From DASZTV01 sp036267875 (GTDB lineage: Bacteria > Actinomycetota > Actinomycetes > JAFAQI01), in contig DATAVE010000134.1 of NCBI GenBank assembly GCA_036267875.1, positions 1 to 26,793 on the forward strand: DNA of 26,793 bases, in the 5' to 3' direction. The notes below the pieces were generated by a model. The model saw only the letters and a list, made by a program, of their open reading frames with translations, searched no databases and was not told the origin of the DNA. This document shows positions 8,960 to 17,206 of this stretch, in pieces (the first letter of the stretch is position 1; each line of letters opens with the position of its first letter). The position numbers and the translations under genes were made by a program.

Positions 8960-10477
8960 ATGGCCGCGACATTTGTCGACCGCGCGGTTGTCCACGCGGC
9001 GGGCGGCGACGGCGGAAACGGCTGCGCCTCGGTACGCCGAGAGAAGTTCAAGCCGCTCGGCGGTCCTGACGGTGGCGATGGCGGTCGCGGTGGCGATGTC
9101 CTGCTCGTCGTCGATCCGAGCGTGACGACGCTGCTGGACGTCCATCGCCATCCCCATCAAAGCGCTCCGAGTGGCAAGCAGGGGCAGGGCTCGAACAAGT
9201 CCGGCGCCGAGGGCGGCGACCTGCTCATTGCGGTGCCCGACGGCACCGTCGTACGCGACAACGAGACCGGCGAGTTCCTGGCCGACCTGGTCGGCGCGGG
9301 AACCCGCTTCGTGGTGGCCAAGGGCGGCCGGGGTGGGCTGGGCAACGCCGCGCTCGCATCGTCCCGCCGCAAGGCGCCGGGGTTCGCGCTGCTCGGTGAG
9401 CCCGGGGAGTCGCTCGACGCGCTGCTGGAGCTCAAGACCGTCGCAGACGTTGCACTGATCGGCTTCCCGAACGCCGGTAAGTCCTCGCTCATCGCCGCGA
9501 TGTCGGCTGCCAAGCCGAAGATCGCCGACTACCCGTTCACCACCCTCGTGCCGAACCTAGGGGTCGTCGAGGCCGGCGACGTGACCTTCACGGTCGCCGA
9601 CGTTCCCGGGCTGGTGCCTGGCGCGAGCAGCGGGCGCGGTCTGGGACTCGAGTTCCTGCGTCACATCGAGCGCTGCTCGGTGCTCGTGCACGTCATCGAC
9701 TGCGCCACCATCGAGCCCGGCCGCGACCCGCTCAGCGATCTCGACACGATCGAGGCGGAGCTCGCGGCGTACGACGAGCTGATCGACGGCGGTCTGTCCG
9801 GTCGGCCGCGGATCATCGCGTTGAACAAGCTGGACGTGCCGGACGCGAAGGAGTTGGCCGAGCTCGTTCGCGGCGAAATCGCGGCCAGGCTTGACGCCCC
9901 CGTCTTCGAGATCTCTGCCGCGTCGCGGACCGGATTGCGCGAGCTCGGGTTCGCGATGGCCGAGCACGTCGCCGCCTGGCGGGCAGGCCTGCCGGCGGTC
10001 GAGCCGACGCGGATCGTGCTCCGGCCCACCCCGGTGCGTGACGAGGGCTTCGGCGTCGAGGCGATCGGTGAGCAGGAGTACGTCGTCACTGGTGACCGGC
10101 CGCGTCGCTGGGTCAACCAGACCGACTTCAGCAACGATGAGGCGGTGGGTTACCTCGCCGATCGCCTGGCGCGGCTCGGTGTCGAGGATGCATTGGCGGG
10201 ACTCGGCGCTCAGGCAGGCGCAGAGGTCACGATCGGTGAGGTCACCTTCGACTGGCAACCGACCCTGGCGCATCAGGTGACGGCCGGTCGCGGCGGTCGC
10301 GGCACCGACATCCGCCTCGAGGACCACAGTCGACCCGGCGCCGACATCCGCAAGGCCTCGCGCAAGGCTCGCCGCTCTGCTTACGACGAGGAGGTCGAGG
10401 CGGCGGCACGAGCTGAGGCGGCCGCCGTGGCGGCTGCTGCTGACGATCTAGCGGTCGAGGACGACGATGTCGTCTGA
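8960..10477 (+). CDS. obg: Obg GTPase (ribosome assembly, CgtA/ObgE)
   Basis: Essential GTPase that binds the 50S subunit late in assembly and responds to ppGpp. Domain order over 505 residues: the glycine-rich Obg fold (FVDRAVVHAAGGDGGNGC at the start, about 1-160), the G domain with G1 GFPNAGKSS at 168-176, G3 DVPG at 214-217 and G4 NKLD at 289-292, then a C-terminal OCT domain and an acidic Ala-rich tail. The gene follows rplU-rpmA as in most bacteria. Its last 11 bases overlap the start of proB, a different frame. The tail after about residue 450 is longer than in enterobacteria but common in actinobacteria. Confidence 0.97.
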   Translation: MAATFVDRAVVHAAGGDGGNGCASVRREKFKPLGGPDGGDGGRGGDVLLVVDPSVTTLLDVHRHPHQSAPSGKQGQGSNKSGAEGGDLLIAVPDGTVVRDNETGEFLADLVGAGTRFVVAKGGRGGLGNAALASSRRKAPGFALLGEPGESLDALLELKTVADVALIGFPNAGKSSLIAAMSAAKPKIADYPFTTLVPNLGVVEAGDVTFTVADVPGLVPGASSGRGLGLEFLRHIERCSVLVHVIDCATIEPGRDPLSDLDTIEAELAAYDELIDGGLSGRPRIIALNKLDVPDAKELAELVRGEIAARLDAPVFEISAASRTGLRELGFAMAEHVAAWRAGLPAVEPTRIVLRPTPVRDEGFGVEAIGEQEYVVTGDRPRRWVNQTDFSNDEAVGYLADRLARLGVEDALAGLGAQAGAEVTIGEVTFDWQPTLAHQVTAGRGGRGTDIRLEDHSRPGADIRKASRKARRSAYDEEVEAAARAEAAAVAAAADDLAVEDDDVV

Positions 10478-11588
10478 CGTGAGGCAGGTCATCGCCTCGG
10501 CCAAGCGCATCGTCGTGAAGGTCGGCTCCTCGTCGCTCGCCAGTTCCGAAGGTGGTCTCGACACCGCTCGGCTCGACTCGATCGCTGACGCACTGGCCGC
10601 GCGGGTCAACGGTGGCTCGCAGGTTGTCCTGGTGTCCTCCGGCGCGATTGCCGCCGGGCTGCGTCCACTGGGTCTGTCGAAGCGCCCTCGCGACCTAGCG
10701 ACCCAGCAGGCGGCGGCGAGCGTCGGACAGGGAATGCTTGTCGCGCACTATTCGCAGGCCTTTGCACGACACGGTCTGACCGTCGGCCAGGTGCTCCTAA
10801 CCGCCGACGACGTCGTGCGGCGCGCGCACTACCGAAACGCAGCCAGGACCTTTGAGCGGCTGTTGGGGCTGGGCGTCGTGCCTGTCGTGAACGAGAACGA
10901 CACCGTTGCCACCGAGGAAATCCGATTCGGCGACAACGACCGGATCGCGGCGCTCGTCACCCATCTCGTTGGCGCCGACGCGCTCGTCTTGCTCTCGGAT
11001 GTCGACGGCGTCTACGACACCGACCCGAGCCATGGGCCGGCCACCCGAATCTCAGAGGTGCATAGCGACGACGACCTCGCGCACGTGCAACTCGGGGCGA
11101 TCGGCAAGGCGGGCGTCGGTTCCGGCGGCATGGCGACGAAGGTCGCCGCAGCGAGGATCGCTGCGGGTGCCGGAGTGCCGACGCTGCTCGCCCAAGCGCA
11201 GGATGCGTCGCGAGCACTAGATGGCGCGGACGTCGGGACCTGCTTCCACCCGACCGGCAAGCGGGCACCTGCTCGGCTGCTCTGGCTCGCGCATGCGACG
11301 ACCGGCCGCGGGACACTTCGGCTCGATGCCGGCGCAGTCGCTGCCGTCGTCGACCGTCGGAGCTCGCTGTTGCCCGCCGGCATCACCGCCGTCGAGGGTG
11401 ACTTCACCGCGGGGGATCCGGTCGATCTGGTCGACGAGACCGGCACGGTCATCGCGCGTGGACTGACGGCGTACGACGCAACAGAGCTTCCCGCCTTGCT
11501 GGGTCGCTCGACCCACGAGCTCGTCGAGACGCACGGCCCGGCGTACTCCCGCGAGGTCGTCCACCGCGACGACCTGGCACTGCTCTAA
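10467..11588 (+). CDS. proB: Glutamate 5-kinase with PUA domain
   Basis: Catalyses the first step of proline synthesis, ATP-dependent phosphorylation of glutamate to gamma-glutamyl phosphate. The product has 373 residues. The amino-acid kinase domain begins IVVKVGSSSLASSEGG (K18 in the VKVGSSS phosphate loop) and includes VNENDTVATEEIRFGDND and LLSDVDGVYDTDP. A C-terminal PUA domain spans about 280-355 (GTLRLDAGAVAAVVDRRSSL). The ATG lies inside the end of obg with an 11-base overlap, implying translational coupling. A hairpin follows the stop, and proA has its own candidate promoter, so proB and proA may be separate transcripts. Confidence 0.96.
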   Translation: MSSDVRQVIASAKRIVVKVGSSSLASSEGGLDTARLDSIADALAARVNGGSQVVLVSSGAIAAGLRPLGLSKRPRDLATQQAAASVGQGMLVAHYSQAFARHGLTVGQVLLTADDVVRRAHYRNAARTFERLLGLGVVPVVNENDTVATEEIRFGDNDRIAALVTHLVGADALVLLSDVDGVYDTDPSHGPATRISEVHSDDDLAHVQLGAIGKAGVGSGGMATKVAAARIAAGAGVPTLLAQAQDASRALDGADVGTCFHPTGKRAPARLLWLAHATTGRGTLRLDAGAVAAVVDRRSSLLPAGITAVEGDFTAGDPVDLVDETGTVIARGLTAYDATELPALLGRSTHELVETHGPAYSREVVHRDDLALL

Positions 11589-11611
11589 CCCCTCCGCCGA
11601 GCCCAACGTAG

Positions 11612-11640
11612 GTGGCCTAACTCGCGCGAGGTTGGGCCAC
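11612..11640 (+). terminator. Hairpin between proB and proA, possible terminator or attenuator
   Basis: GTGGCCTAACT at 11612-11622 pairs with AGGTTGGGCCAC at its 3' side (two G-T wobbles) around a short GC loop, followed by TTT at 11641-11643. The T run is short, which is usual in GC-rich actinobacteria. Confidence 0.55.
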
Positions 11641-11662
11641 TTTCGTAGGGCTCGACGGGTCG

Positions 11663-11668
11663 TAGGCT
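11663..11668 (+). promoter_or_regulatory. Candidate leaderless -10 box of proA
   Basis: TAGGCT ends six bases before the proA ATG and is embedded in CGTAGGCT, the same octamer found before the radical SAM gene at 3161-3168. No Shine-Dalgarno sequence is visible before proA, so a leaderless transcript is likely. Confidence 0.45.
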
Positions 11669-11674
11669 TTTCGC

Positions 11675-12919
11675 ATGACGTCGGCTGATGAGGTTCTTGC
11701 TGTTGCACGGAAGGCTCGTGAGGCGGCGGCCGCACTTGCTCCGCTCTCGCGGGCGACCAAGGACGCAGCGTTGCTCGCGATGGCTGACGCGCTCGAGGCG
11801 GCGACTGCCCGGATCCTCGTCGCTAATGCAGCTGACGTGGCCCGTGATGCCGACAACCCGCTGATCGACCGGCTGCGGCTCGACGCGAAGCGGATCGTCG
11901 CCATGGCCGACGGTCTGCGTCAGGTCGCGGGCCTGCCCGACCCGGTCGGCGACGTGATCCGGGGCTCGACGCTGCCCAACGGGCTGCAGCTGCGTCAGGT
12001 GCGCGTCCCTCTTGGCGTGATCGGGATCATCTACGAGGCGCGGCCGAACGTGACGGTCGACGCAGCCGGGCTTTGCCTGAAGAGCGGCAACGCGGTGTTG
12101 CTCCGCGGCTCGTCGAGCGCGCGGGAGAGCAATGCGGCGCTGGTGGATGTGCTGGCCGAGACCGCTCGTTCGTCGGGTCTGCCGGATGGCTGTGTGCAGC
12201 TTGTGCCCGGTCACGACCACGAGTCTGCGAAGCATCTGATGCGGGCACGGGGGCTGGTCGACGTCCTTATCCCGCGTGGCGGCGCGGGGTTGATCCGCAG
12301 CGTCGTCGAGGAGTCGACGATCCCCGTCATCGAGACCGGCGTCGGCAACTGTCACGTCTACGTCGACGCGGATGCCGACCTCGAGATGGCGATCTCGATC
12401 ATGCTCAACTCGAAGACACAGCGGCCGACTGTGTGCAACGCCGCCGAGACGATGCTGGTTCACGCCGACGCGGCCGCGGCGTTCCTGCCCATTGCACTTG
12501 CCGCGCTTCGCGCCGCGGGGGTGACGGTGCACGGTGATGCCACCGTCGCGTCGTACGCCGACGACGTCGTGCCCGTGACTGATGCGGACTGGGAGGCGGA
12601 GTACCTCTCGCTCGACCTGGCTGTCGGGGTTGTCGGCTCGCTCCAGGAGGCGGTCGCGCACATCCGCAAATGGGGAAGCGGCCACACCGAGGCGATCGTC
12701 ACCCGGTCCCTCGAGTCCTCGCAGGCATTCGTGTCCGGTCTGGATTCGGCGGCGGTCATGATCAACGCCTCGACCCGGTTCACCGATGGGGAGCAGTTCG
12801 GGTTCGGCGCGGAGATCGGGATTTCCAACCAGAAGCTGCACGCTCGAGGCCCGATGGGTCTACCCGAGCTGACCAGCACGACCTGGGTGGTCACCGGCAA
12901 CGGGCAGGTTCGAACATAG
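11675..12919 (+). CDS. proA: Glutamate-5-semialdehyde dehydrogenase (gamma-glutamyl phosphate reductase)
   Basis: NADPH-dependent reduction of gamma-glutamyl phosphate to glutamate semialdehyde, the second step of proline synthesis, using the product of ProB. The product has 414 residues, the normal size. The aldehyde dehydrogenase superfamily fold is seen in GVIGIIYEARPNVTVDAAGL and LCLKSGNAVLLRGSS. The catalytic cysteine is C254 in SKTQRPTVCNAAETML. The C-terminal signature FTDGEQFGFGAEIGISNQKL is complete. The TAG stop coincides with a TAGAAT box that may serve the next gene. The start is set by the TAGGCT box six bases upstream and by the usual length of the family. Confidence 0.97.
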   Translation: MTSADEVLAVARKAREAAAALAPLSRATKDAALLAMADALEAATARILVANAADVARDADNPLIDRLRLDAKRIVAMADGLRQVAGLPDPVGDVIRGSTLPNGLQLRQVRVPLGVIGIIYEARPNVTVDAAGLCLKSGNAVLLRGSSSARESNAALVDVLAETARSSGLPDGCVQLVPGHDHESAKHLMRARGLVDVLIPRGGAGLIRSVVEESTIPVIETGVGNCHVYVDADADLEMAISIMLNSKTQRPTVCNAAETMLVHADAAAAFLPIALAALRAAGVTVHGDATVASYADDVVPVTDADWEAEYLSLDLAVGVVGSLQEAVAHIRKWGSGHTEAIVTRSLESSQAFVSGLDSAAVMINASTRFTDGEQFGFGAEIGISNQKLHARGPMGLPELTSTTWVVTGNGQVRT

Positions 12920-12922
12920 AAT
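12917..12922 (+). promoter_or_regulatory. Candidate -10 box for the MoxR-VWA pair
   Basis: TAGAAT is a near-consensus -10 hexamer that overlaps the proA stop codon. The predicted start near 12929 leaves a short leader containing the ribosome-binding site GGGGAGA at 12941-12947, five bases from the ATG at 12953. Confidence 0.45.
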
Positions 12923-12952
12923 CGCGTTCTGTCGCTGAATGGGGAGACCTGG

Positions 12953-13810
12953 ATGTCGTTTTTCACCTCGCCTGACGACGTCCGGACCCGGCTGGCGGCC
13001 ACCGGCTACCTCGCGGACGACGCAATCGCCACGACCGTGTTTCTCGCCGACGCACTCGGCAAGCCGCTGCTGGTCGAAGGTCCTGCAGGCACCGGCAAGA
13101 CCGAGCTCGCCAAGGCGGTCGCCACCGCCGCGAGCGCTGAGCTCGTGCGGCTGCAGTGCTACGAGGGCCTCGACGAGGCGCGCGCTCTATATGAGTGGAA
13201 CTACCGCAAGCAGCTGCTGCGGATCCAGGCTGCCGGCGACCAGGCGTGGGACGAGACCCACGACGACATCTTCTCCGAGGAGTTCCTGCTGTCCCGGCCG
13301 CTGCTGACGGCGATCCGGCGTACCGATCCGACCGTGCTGCTCGTCGACGAGACCGACAAGGCAGACGTCGAGGTCGAGGGCCTGCTGCTCGAGGTGCTCA
13401 GCGACTTCCAGGTGACGATCCCGGAGCTCGGGACGATCGAGGCGGTCCGCAAGCCGTTCGTCGTACTGACCTCGAACGCGACCCGTGAGCTCTCCGAGGC
13501 ACTCAAGCGCCGCTGCCTGTTCCTGCACGTCGACTACCCGGACGCCGATCGTGAGAAGCAGATCGTCCTCACGCGGGTGCCCGAGATCGTCGACGCGCTC
13601 GCCGAGCAGCTGGTGCGCACGATCCGTACGCTGCGCGCGCTCGAGCTCAAGAAGGCCCCGAGCATCGCGGAGAGCATCGACTGGGCCCGGACGCTGATCG
13701 CGTTGGGCATCGACACCCTGGACGAGGACACCGTCTCCAAGACGCTCGGCGTGGTGCTCAAGCACTCGTCGGACCACCAGCGCGCCGTCAAGGAGCTGGG
13801 GCTGAGCTAA
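12953..13810 (+). CDS. MoxR-family AAA+ ATPase
   Basis: A 285-residue AAA+ ATPase. Walker A is GPAGTGKT at 43-50 and Walker B is LLVDETDK with D132 and E133; a sensor-1-like asparagine occurs in VLTSNATRELSEAL, and the arginine-finger region KRRC follows. MoxR proteins act as chaperones with von Willebrand factor A partners, often inserting metal cofactors or maturing enzyme complexes. The partner VWA gene starts at the base after this stop (TAA ATG), so the two form one unit. The substrate cannot be read from the context: no dehydrogenase or CO-dehydrogenase genes are adjacent. The start is supported by GGGGAGA five bases upstream. Confidence 0.93.
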   Translation: MSFFTSPDDVRTRLAATGYLADDAIATTVFLADALGKPLLVEGPAGTGKTELAKAVATAASAELVRLQCYEGLDEARALYEWNYRKQLLRIQAAGDQAWDETHDDIFSEEFLLSRPLLTAIRRTDPTVLLVDETDKADVEVEGLLLEVLSDFQVTIPELGTIEAVRKPFVVLTSNATRELSEALKRRCLFLHVDYPDADREKQIVLTRVPEIVDALAEQLVRTIRTLRALELKKAPSIAESIDWARTLIALGIDTLDEDTVSKTLGVVLKHSSDHQRAVKELGLS

Positions 13811-15244
13811 ATGGAGTCCGCCGAGTCGAGCGTCGACGGGGCCGGTCTGCTCGACCGGCACGTGTCGTTCGTCGGCGCACTGCGTGGCGCGGGTCTGCCC
13901 GTCTCGATGGCGGAGTCGCTCGACGCCGGTCGTGCGGTCACGACGATCGAGATGACCGACCGCGAGCAGCTCCGCGCGGCGTACGCCGCAACCGTCGTCA
14001 AGCGTGCGGCGCACCGTCCGACGTTCGACCGGCTCTTCGACCTGTGGTGGCCGCCGGCGCTCGGCGACGGCAGCGCATCGGAGTACGCCGATGGTGAGGG
14101 CGACCCGGACGCGCTCGACGAGATCGACCCTGCAGACCTCGACGCGCTGCGCAAGGCGCTGCGCGACCAGTTGCGTGACGTGCTGCTCTCCGGCGATGAC
14201 GAGGCGCTGCGCCGCCTGGCCCGCGAGGCGGTCAACGGCCTCGGTCGCGCCGACGGCCAGCCAGGGCGGCAGTCGTGGTTCACCTATCGGGTCCTTCGCG
14301 CGCTCAACCCCGAGACGCTGATGGCGTCGCTGCTCGAAGCAGTCCTGGCAGGTCAGGAGCGTGGCGGGCTCGCCGAGAAGGTCGCCCGGCAGATGCTCAC
14401 CGAGCGCATCAAGGCGTTCGAGGAGATGGTCGAGGGTGAGGTACGCCGGCGACTCGCCGAGGATCGCGGCACCGAGGCGATCGCGAAGACGGCGGTGAAG
14501 CCGCTCGTCGAGCAGGTCGAGTTCCTGCGCGCCTCGCGCGATGACCTGGCGGCGCTGCGCCGGCAGGTCTATCCGATGGCGCGCCGGCTCGCGACGCGGC
14601 TGACCGCCAAGCGGCGGCTCGGCCAGCGTGGCCGGCTCGACGTGCGGCGGACCGTCCGAGCGTCACTGTCCAGCGGTGGCGTACCGCTCACGACCATCTT
14701 CAAGCCGCACAAGCCGCACAAGCCCGAACTGGTCGTTCTTTGTGACGTGAGTGGATCAGTGGCAGCTTTTGCGCACTTCACCGTGCTGCTCTCCTTCGCG
14801 CTGCGGGAGCAGTTTGCCAAGGTCCGGGTTTTCGCCTTCGTGGACACGACTGATGAGGTCACGGACTACTTCAGTGGGGGCGGCGACGTCGTCGACGCAC
14901 TGTCACGTATGTCACAGGAAGCCGACGTCGTCTGGTACGACGGGCACAGCGACTACGGCCACGCGTTCGAGGTTTTTGCCCAGAAATGGCCCGATGCGGT
15001 CACCCCGAAGACTTCCCTTTTGATTCTCGGCGACGCTCGCACCAACTATCGAGCGCCAGCGCTCCCCGCGCTCCGCAGCATGGTGCGACACGCCAGACAC
15101 GCGTTTTGGCTCAATCCGGAACCGCGCCAGTACTGGTCATCAGGGGACTCAGCGGCCGCGACGTATGCCGAGGTCATGCCCATGATCGAGTGCCGAAACG
15201 TTGTGCAGCTGCAAGAGTTCGTAGAAGGCTTGCTGCCGTCGTAA
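13811..15244 (+). CDS. VWA domain-containing protein (CoxE-like)
   Basis: A 477-residue cytoplasmic protein without signal peptide. The N-terminal part is charged and helical, with many Arg/Asp/Glu residues. The C-terminal VWA domain starts near residue 305 with the metal-ion-dependent adhesion site DVSGSV (D312, S314, S316). The late part includes LLILGDARTNYRAPAL, typical of the CoxE family. It begins directly after the MoxR ATPase stop with no spacer, so it is translated with it and is its likely partner. The role in CoxE/CoxD pairs is assembly of metal centres, but nothing here identifies the client. Confidence 0.9.
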   Translation: MESAESSVDGAGLLDRHVSFVGALRGAGLPVSMAESLDAGRAVTTIEMTDREQLRAAYAATVVKRAAHRPTFDRLFDLWWPPALGDGSASEYADGEGDPDALDEIDPADLDALRKALRDQLRDVLLSGDDEALRRLAREAVNGLGRADGQPGRQSWFTYRVLRALNPETLMASLLEAVLAGQERGGLAEKVARQMLTERIKAFEEMVEGEVRRRLAEDRGTEAIAKTAVKPLVEQVEFLRASRDDLAALRRQVYPMARRLATRLTAKRRLGQRGRLDVRRTVRASLSSGGVPLTTIFKPHKPHKPELVVLCDVSGSVAAFAHFTVLLSFALREQFAKVRVFAFVDTTDEVTDYFSGGGDVVDALSRMSQEADVVWYDGHSDYGHAFEVFAQKWPDAVTPKTSLLILGDARTNYRAPALPALRSMVRHARHAFWLNPEPRQYWSSGDSAAATYAEVMPMIECRNVVQLQEFVEGLLPS

Positions 15245-15246
15245 CG

Positions 15247-15286
15247 CATACGTAACCGCGTGGCGGGTATGATCGTTCATACGTAA
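15247..15286 (+). promoter_or_regulatory. Promoter region with repeats upstream of the LPNTG surface protein gene
   Basis: CATACGTAA occurs twice, at 15247-15255 and 15278-15286, 31 bases apart. Overlapping the second copy is a perfect inverted repeat, GTATGA-TCGT-TCATAC, at 15267-15282. TATGAT at 15268-15273 is a near-perfect -10 box inside the inverted repeat. Together these look like a promoter with an operator; the regulator is unknown. Confidence 0.45.
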
Positions 15287-15340
15287 TGCGGTACAACTAG
15301 TTCCTGTCAGATACCTACCTAGACTTGGGGTCGGTCACAC

Positions 15341-17122
15341 ATGCGTATGACGGCTAAGCGAATGCGCCTCACGGTGCTCCTCGCGACTGCGGGCACAGTA
15401 GTGCCCCTCGCGTTGGGAGGCTCAGCCTCGGCTGCCGGGGCCGGCGGGGTCTCGAACGACCCGAATCCGCCGATCAACGGCACGATTGCGGGGTTCACCA
15501 ATGGCGACTTCGCCTACCTGGACGCGCTGAACGTCGGTTCACTCAGCCTCGCCCAGCTCAGCCTTGCGCAGAGCGCGGCAGGCGTGTCGAACCACACGCT
15601 TCAGACGGTGAACAGCCTCGGCGAGGATCTCCTCACCACCAAGAGCGGGACCGGGCACAACGCCTACGGTCGCGCCGCGGGTGTGAGCCTCAACCTCGGC
15701 CAGGGCTCGGCCAAGGTGCCTCAGGTCCAGCTCACTCAGGCTGAGACGGTTTCACCACCGCCCAACCAGGTAAAGACCTCGCGGATCCTGAACCTCCCGC
15801 TCGCGCCAGTCGCGAACGTGGACGTCCAGCCCAACATTGCGACGGCCAATACGCCGTCGGACAACGACTTCTGTGTTCTCGGTGTGAACCACCCGCTCTC
15901 GGCGGGCCAGGCGACCATCGCGAACGCTGACGTTCTCCCGGTGACCAGCACGACCTCGGTTCTCGCGGTCGACGGCACGGTTCAGAACAACTCGCTGGAG
16001 GAGCTCGCTCCGAACAACTCCGGTGGGTTCGGTCTGGACTCGGCCACGCTGCTCCACACCGCCGACATCCAGCTCTTCAAGGGCATCCCGGGCGCGACCA
16101 TCTCCATCAAGGTCATCAACCCGCTGGTGCTGCAGGCGTTCGCAGGTGGCGACGGTTCGTCGTTCGTGACCTACGGCTCCGGTGACAAGCAGAAGGACGT
16201 GCTCTCGATCACGGCTGGCGGCCAGACCGTCACGCTGACGGCCGAGCAGCTCCTCGGCGGCAACGGTCTGACGATCGATGTCGACGGCCTGCTGCGCGTC
16301 CAGATCGGTGGCAAGCCCACCATGAGCGTCACCAACGACAAGGTGTCGGCCCTCGCGGACCTCATCAGCGTCCAGGTGATCAGCCTCAACAACAACACCG
16401 CTTCCAGTGTTGGTGGCCCGCTTGCTCCGCTGCTGAACCCGATCCTGACCCCGGTGCTGACAGCGCTCAACGGCGTGACCCAGTCGCTGGACAAGGTGCT
16501 CACCAGCCTTGGCATCAAGGCCGGCGTGGACCTGCGAGTCGGTCACTTCGAGGCCAACGCTCAGGTTCCCGCGGGCGGCATCCAGTGCAACATCCCGGTG
16601 TCCAAGACCCCGAGCACGCAGAACGTCACGGCGGGCAACCCGTTCAGCGTCACGCTGACCGCGGACAACCCGTTCAGCTGCACGATCGAGAACCTCAAGT
16701 TCGAGGACAAGATCCAGTCCCAGACTGGCGACGTGAAGTGGACGGTCAGCAACACCTCGCCGAAGGCGGACGGTGGCTCGACGGACAGTGACCTGACCTG
16801 GAGCGGGCTTGGCTCGATCCCGGCAGGTGGCCATAAGAGCGTGACGGTCACGATCAACGTGCCGGCGGACTCGCCTAGCGGTGAGCTCGAGGACACGGCC
16901 ATCGTCACCGGCACCTGTGCCACCGGCAACGGTCCGGGCACCGCGAACGTGCACCTCAACGGCACGGTCACGCTGCACGGCCCGACGGTCGAGGGCACTG
17001 GCCCGAAGACAGTGACGCTGCTTCCGAACACCGGCTCCTCGCCGTGGCTGCCCATCGGCGGTGGCCTGCTGGCGATGACCGGCCTCGGCCTGGTGGCCAT
17101 GCGCCGCCGGACGATCGGCTAG
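15341..17122 (+). CDS. Secreted LPNTG-anchored cell-surface protein
   Basis: A 593-residue exported protein. The N-terminus is a Sec signal peptide: basic MRMTAKRMR, a hydrophobic core, and a likely cleavage after SASAA near residue 32. The C-terminus is a sortase signal: LPNTG at 561-565, a hydrophobic stretch and the basic tail RRRTIG. The body is rich in Asn, Thr, Val and Gly with few cysteines. Residues about 420-540 resemble a DUF11-type beta-sandwich (NVTAGNPFSVTLTADNPF, then IPAGGHKSVTVTINVPADSP). No sortase is encoded in the window. The gene has its own promoter and a strong terminator, so it is monocistronic. The ligand or role is not recognisable; adhesion or envelope structure is plausible. 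ATG 15347 is an alternative start. Confidence 0.85.
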   Translation: MRMTAKRMRLTVLLATAGTVVPLALGGSASAAGAGGVSNDPNPPINGTIAGFTNGDFAYLDALNVGSLSLAQLSLAQSAAGVSNHTLQTVNSLGEDLLTTKSGTGHNAYGRAAGVSLNLGQGSAKVPQVQLTQAETVSPPPNQVKTSRILNLPLAPVANVDVQPNIATANTPSDNDFCVLGVNHPLSAGQATIANADVLPVTSTTSVLAVDGTVQNNSLEELAPNNSGGFGLDSATLLHTADIQLFKGIPGATISIKVINPLVLQAFAGGDGSSFVTYGSGDKQKDVLSITAGGQTVTLTAEQLLGGNGLTIDVDGLLRVQIGGKPTMSVTNDKVSALADLISVQVISLNNNTASSVGGPLAPLLNPILTPVLTALNGVTQSLDKVLTSLGIKAGVDLRVGHFEANAQVPAGGIQCNIPVSKTPSTQNVTAGNPFSVTLTADNPFSCTIENLKFEDKIQSQTGDVKWTVSNTSPKADGGSTDSDLTWSGLGSIPAGGHKSVTVTINVPADSPSGELEDTAIVTGTCATGNGPGTANVHLNGTVTLHGPTVEGTGPKTVTLLPNTGSSPWLPIGGGLLAMTGLGLVAMRRRTIG

Positions 17123-17143
17123 TAGTTAGCTAACCGCTCGACG

Positions 17144-17185
17144 CGGAGGGGACGCACCGGCTTCGGTGCGTCCCCTCCGTCGTTT
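17144..17185 (+). terminator. Strong intrinsic terminator after the surface protein gene
   Basis: CGGAGGGGACGCACCG (17144-17159) and CGGTGCGTCCCCTCCG (17164-17179) form a perfect 16-bp stem with loop GCTT, followed by TCGTTT. It begins 22 bases after the stop at 17122. Confidence 0.85.
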
Positions 17186-17192
17186 GCGCCGG

Positions 17193-17198
17193 TAACCT
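17193..17198 (+). promoter_or_regulatory. Candidate -10 box of the nadD operon
   Basis: TAACCT fits TANNNT and ends eight bases before the GTG at 17207, directly after the terminator. No Shine-Dalgarno sequence is present, suggesting a leaderless or nearly leaderless transcript for nadD and the genes coupled to it. Confidence 0.4.
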
Positions 17199-17206
17199 GC
17201 CAACTT

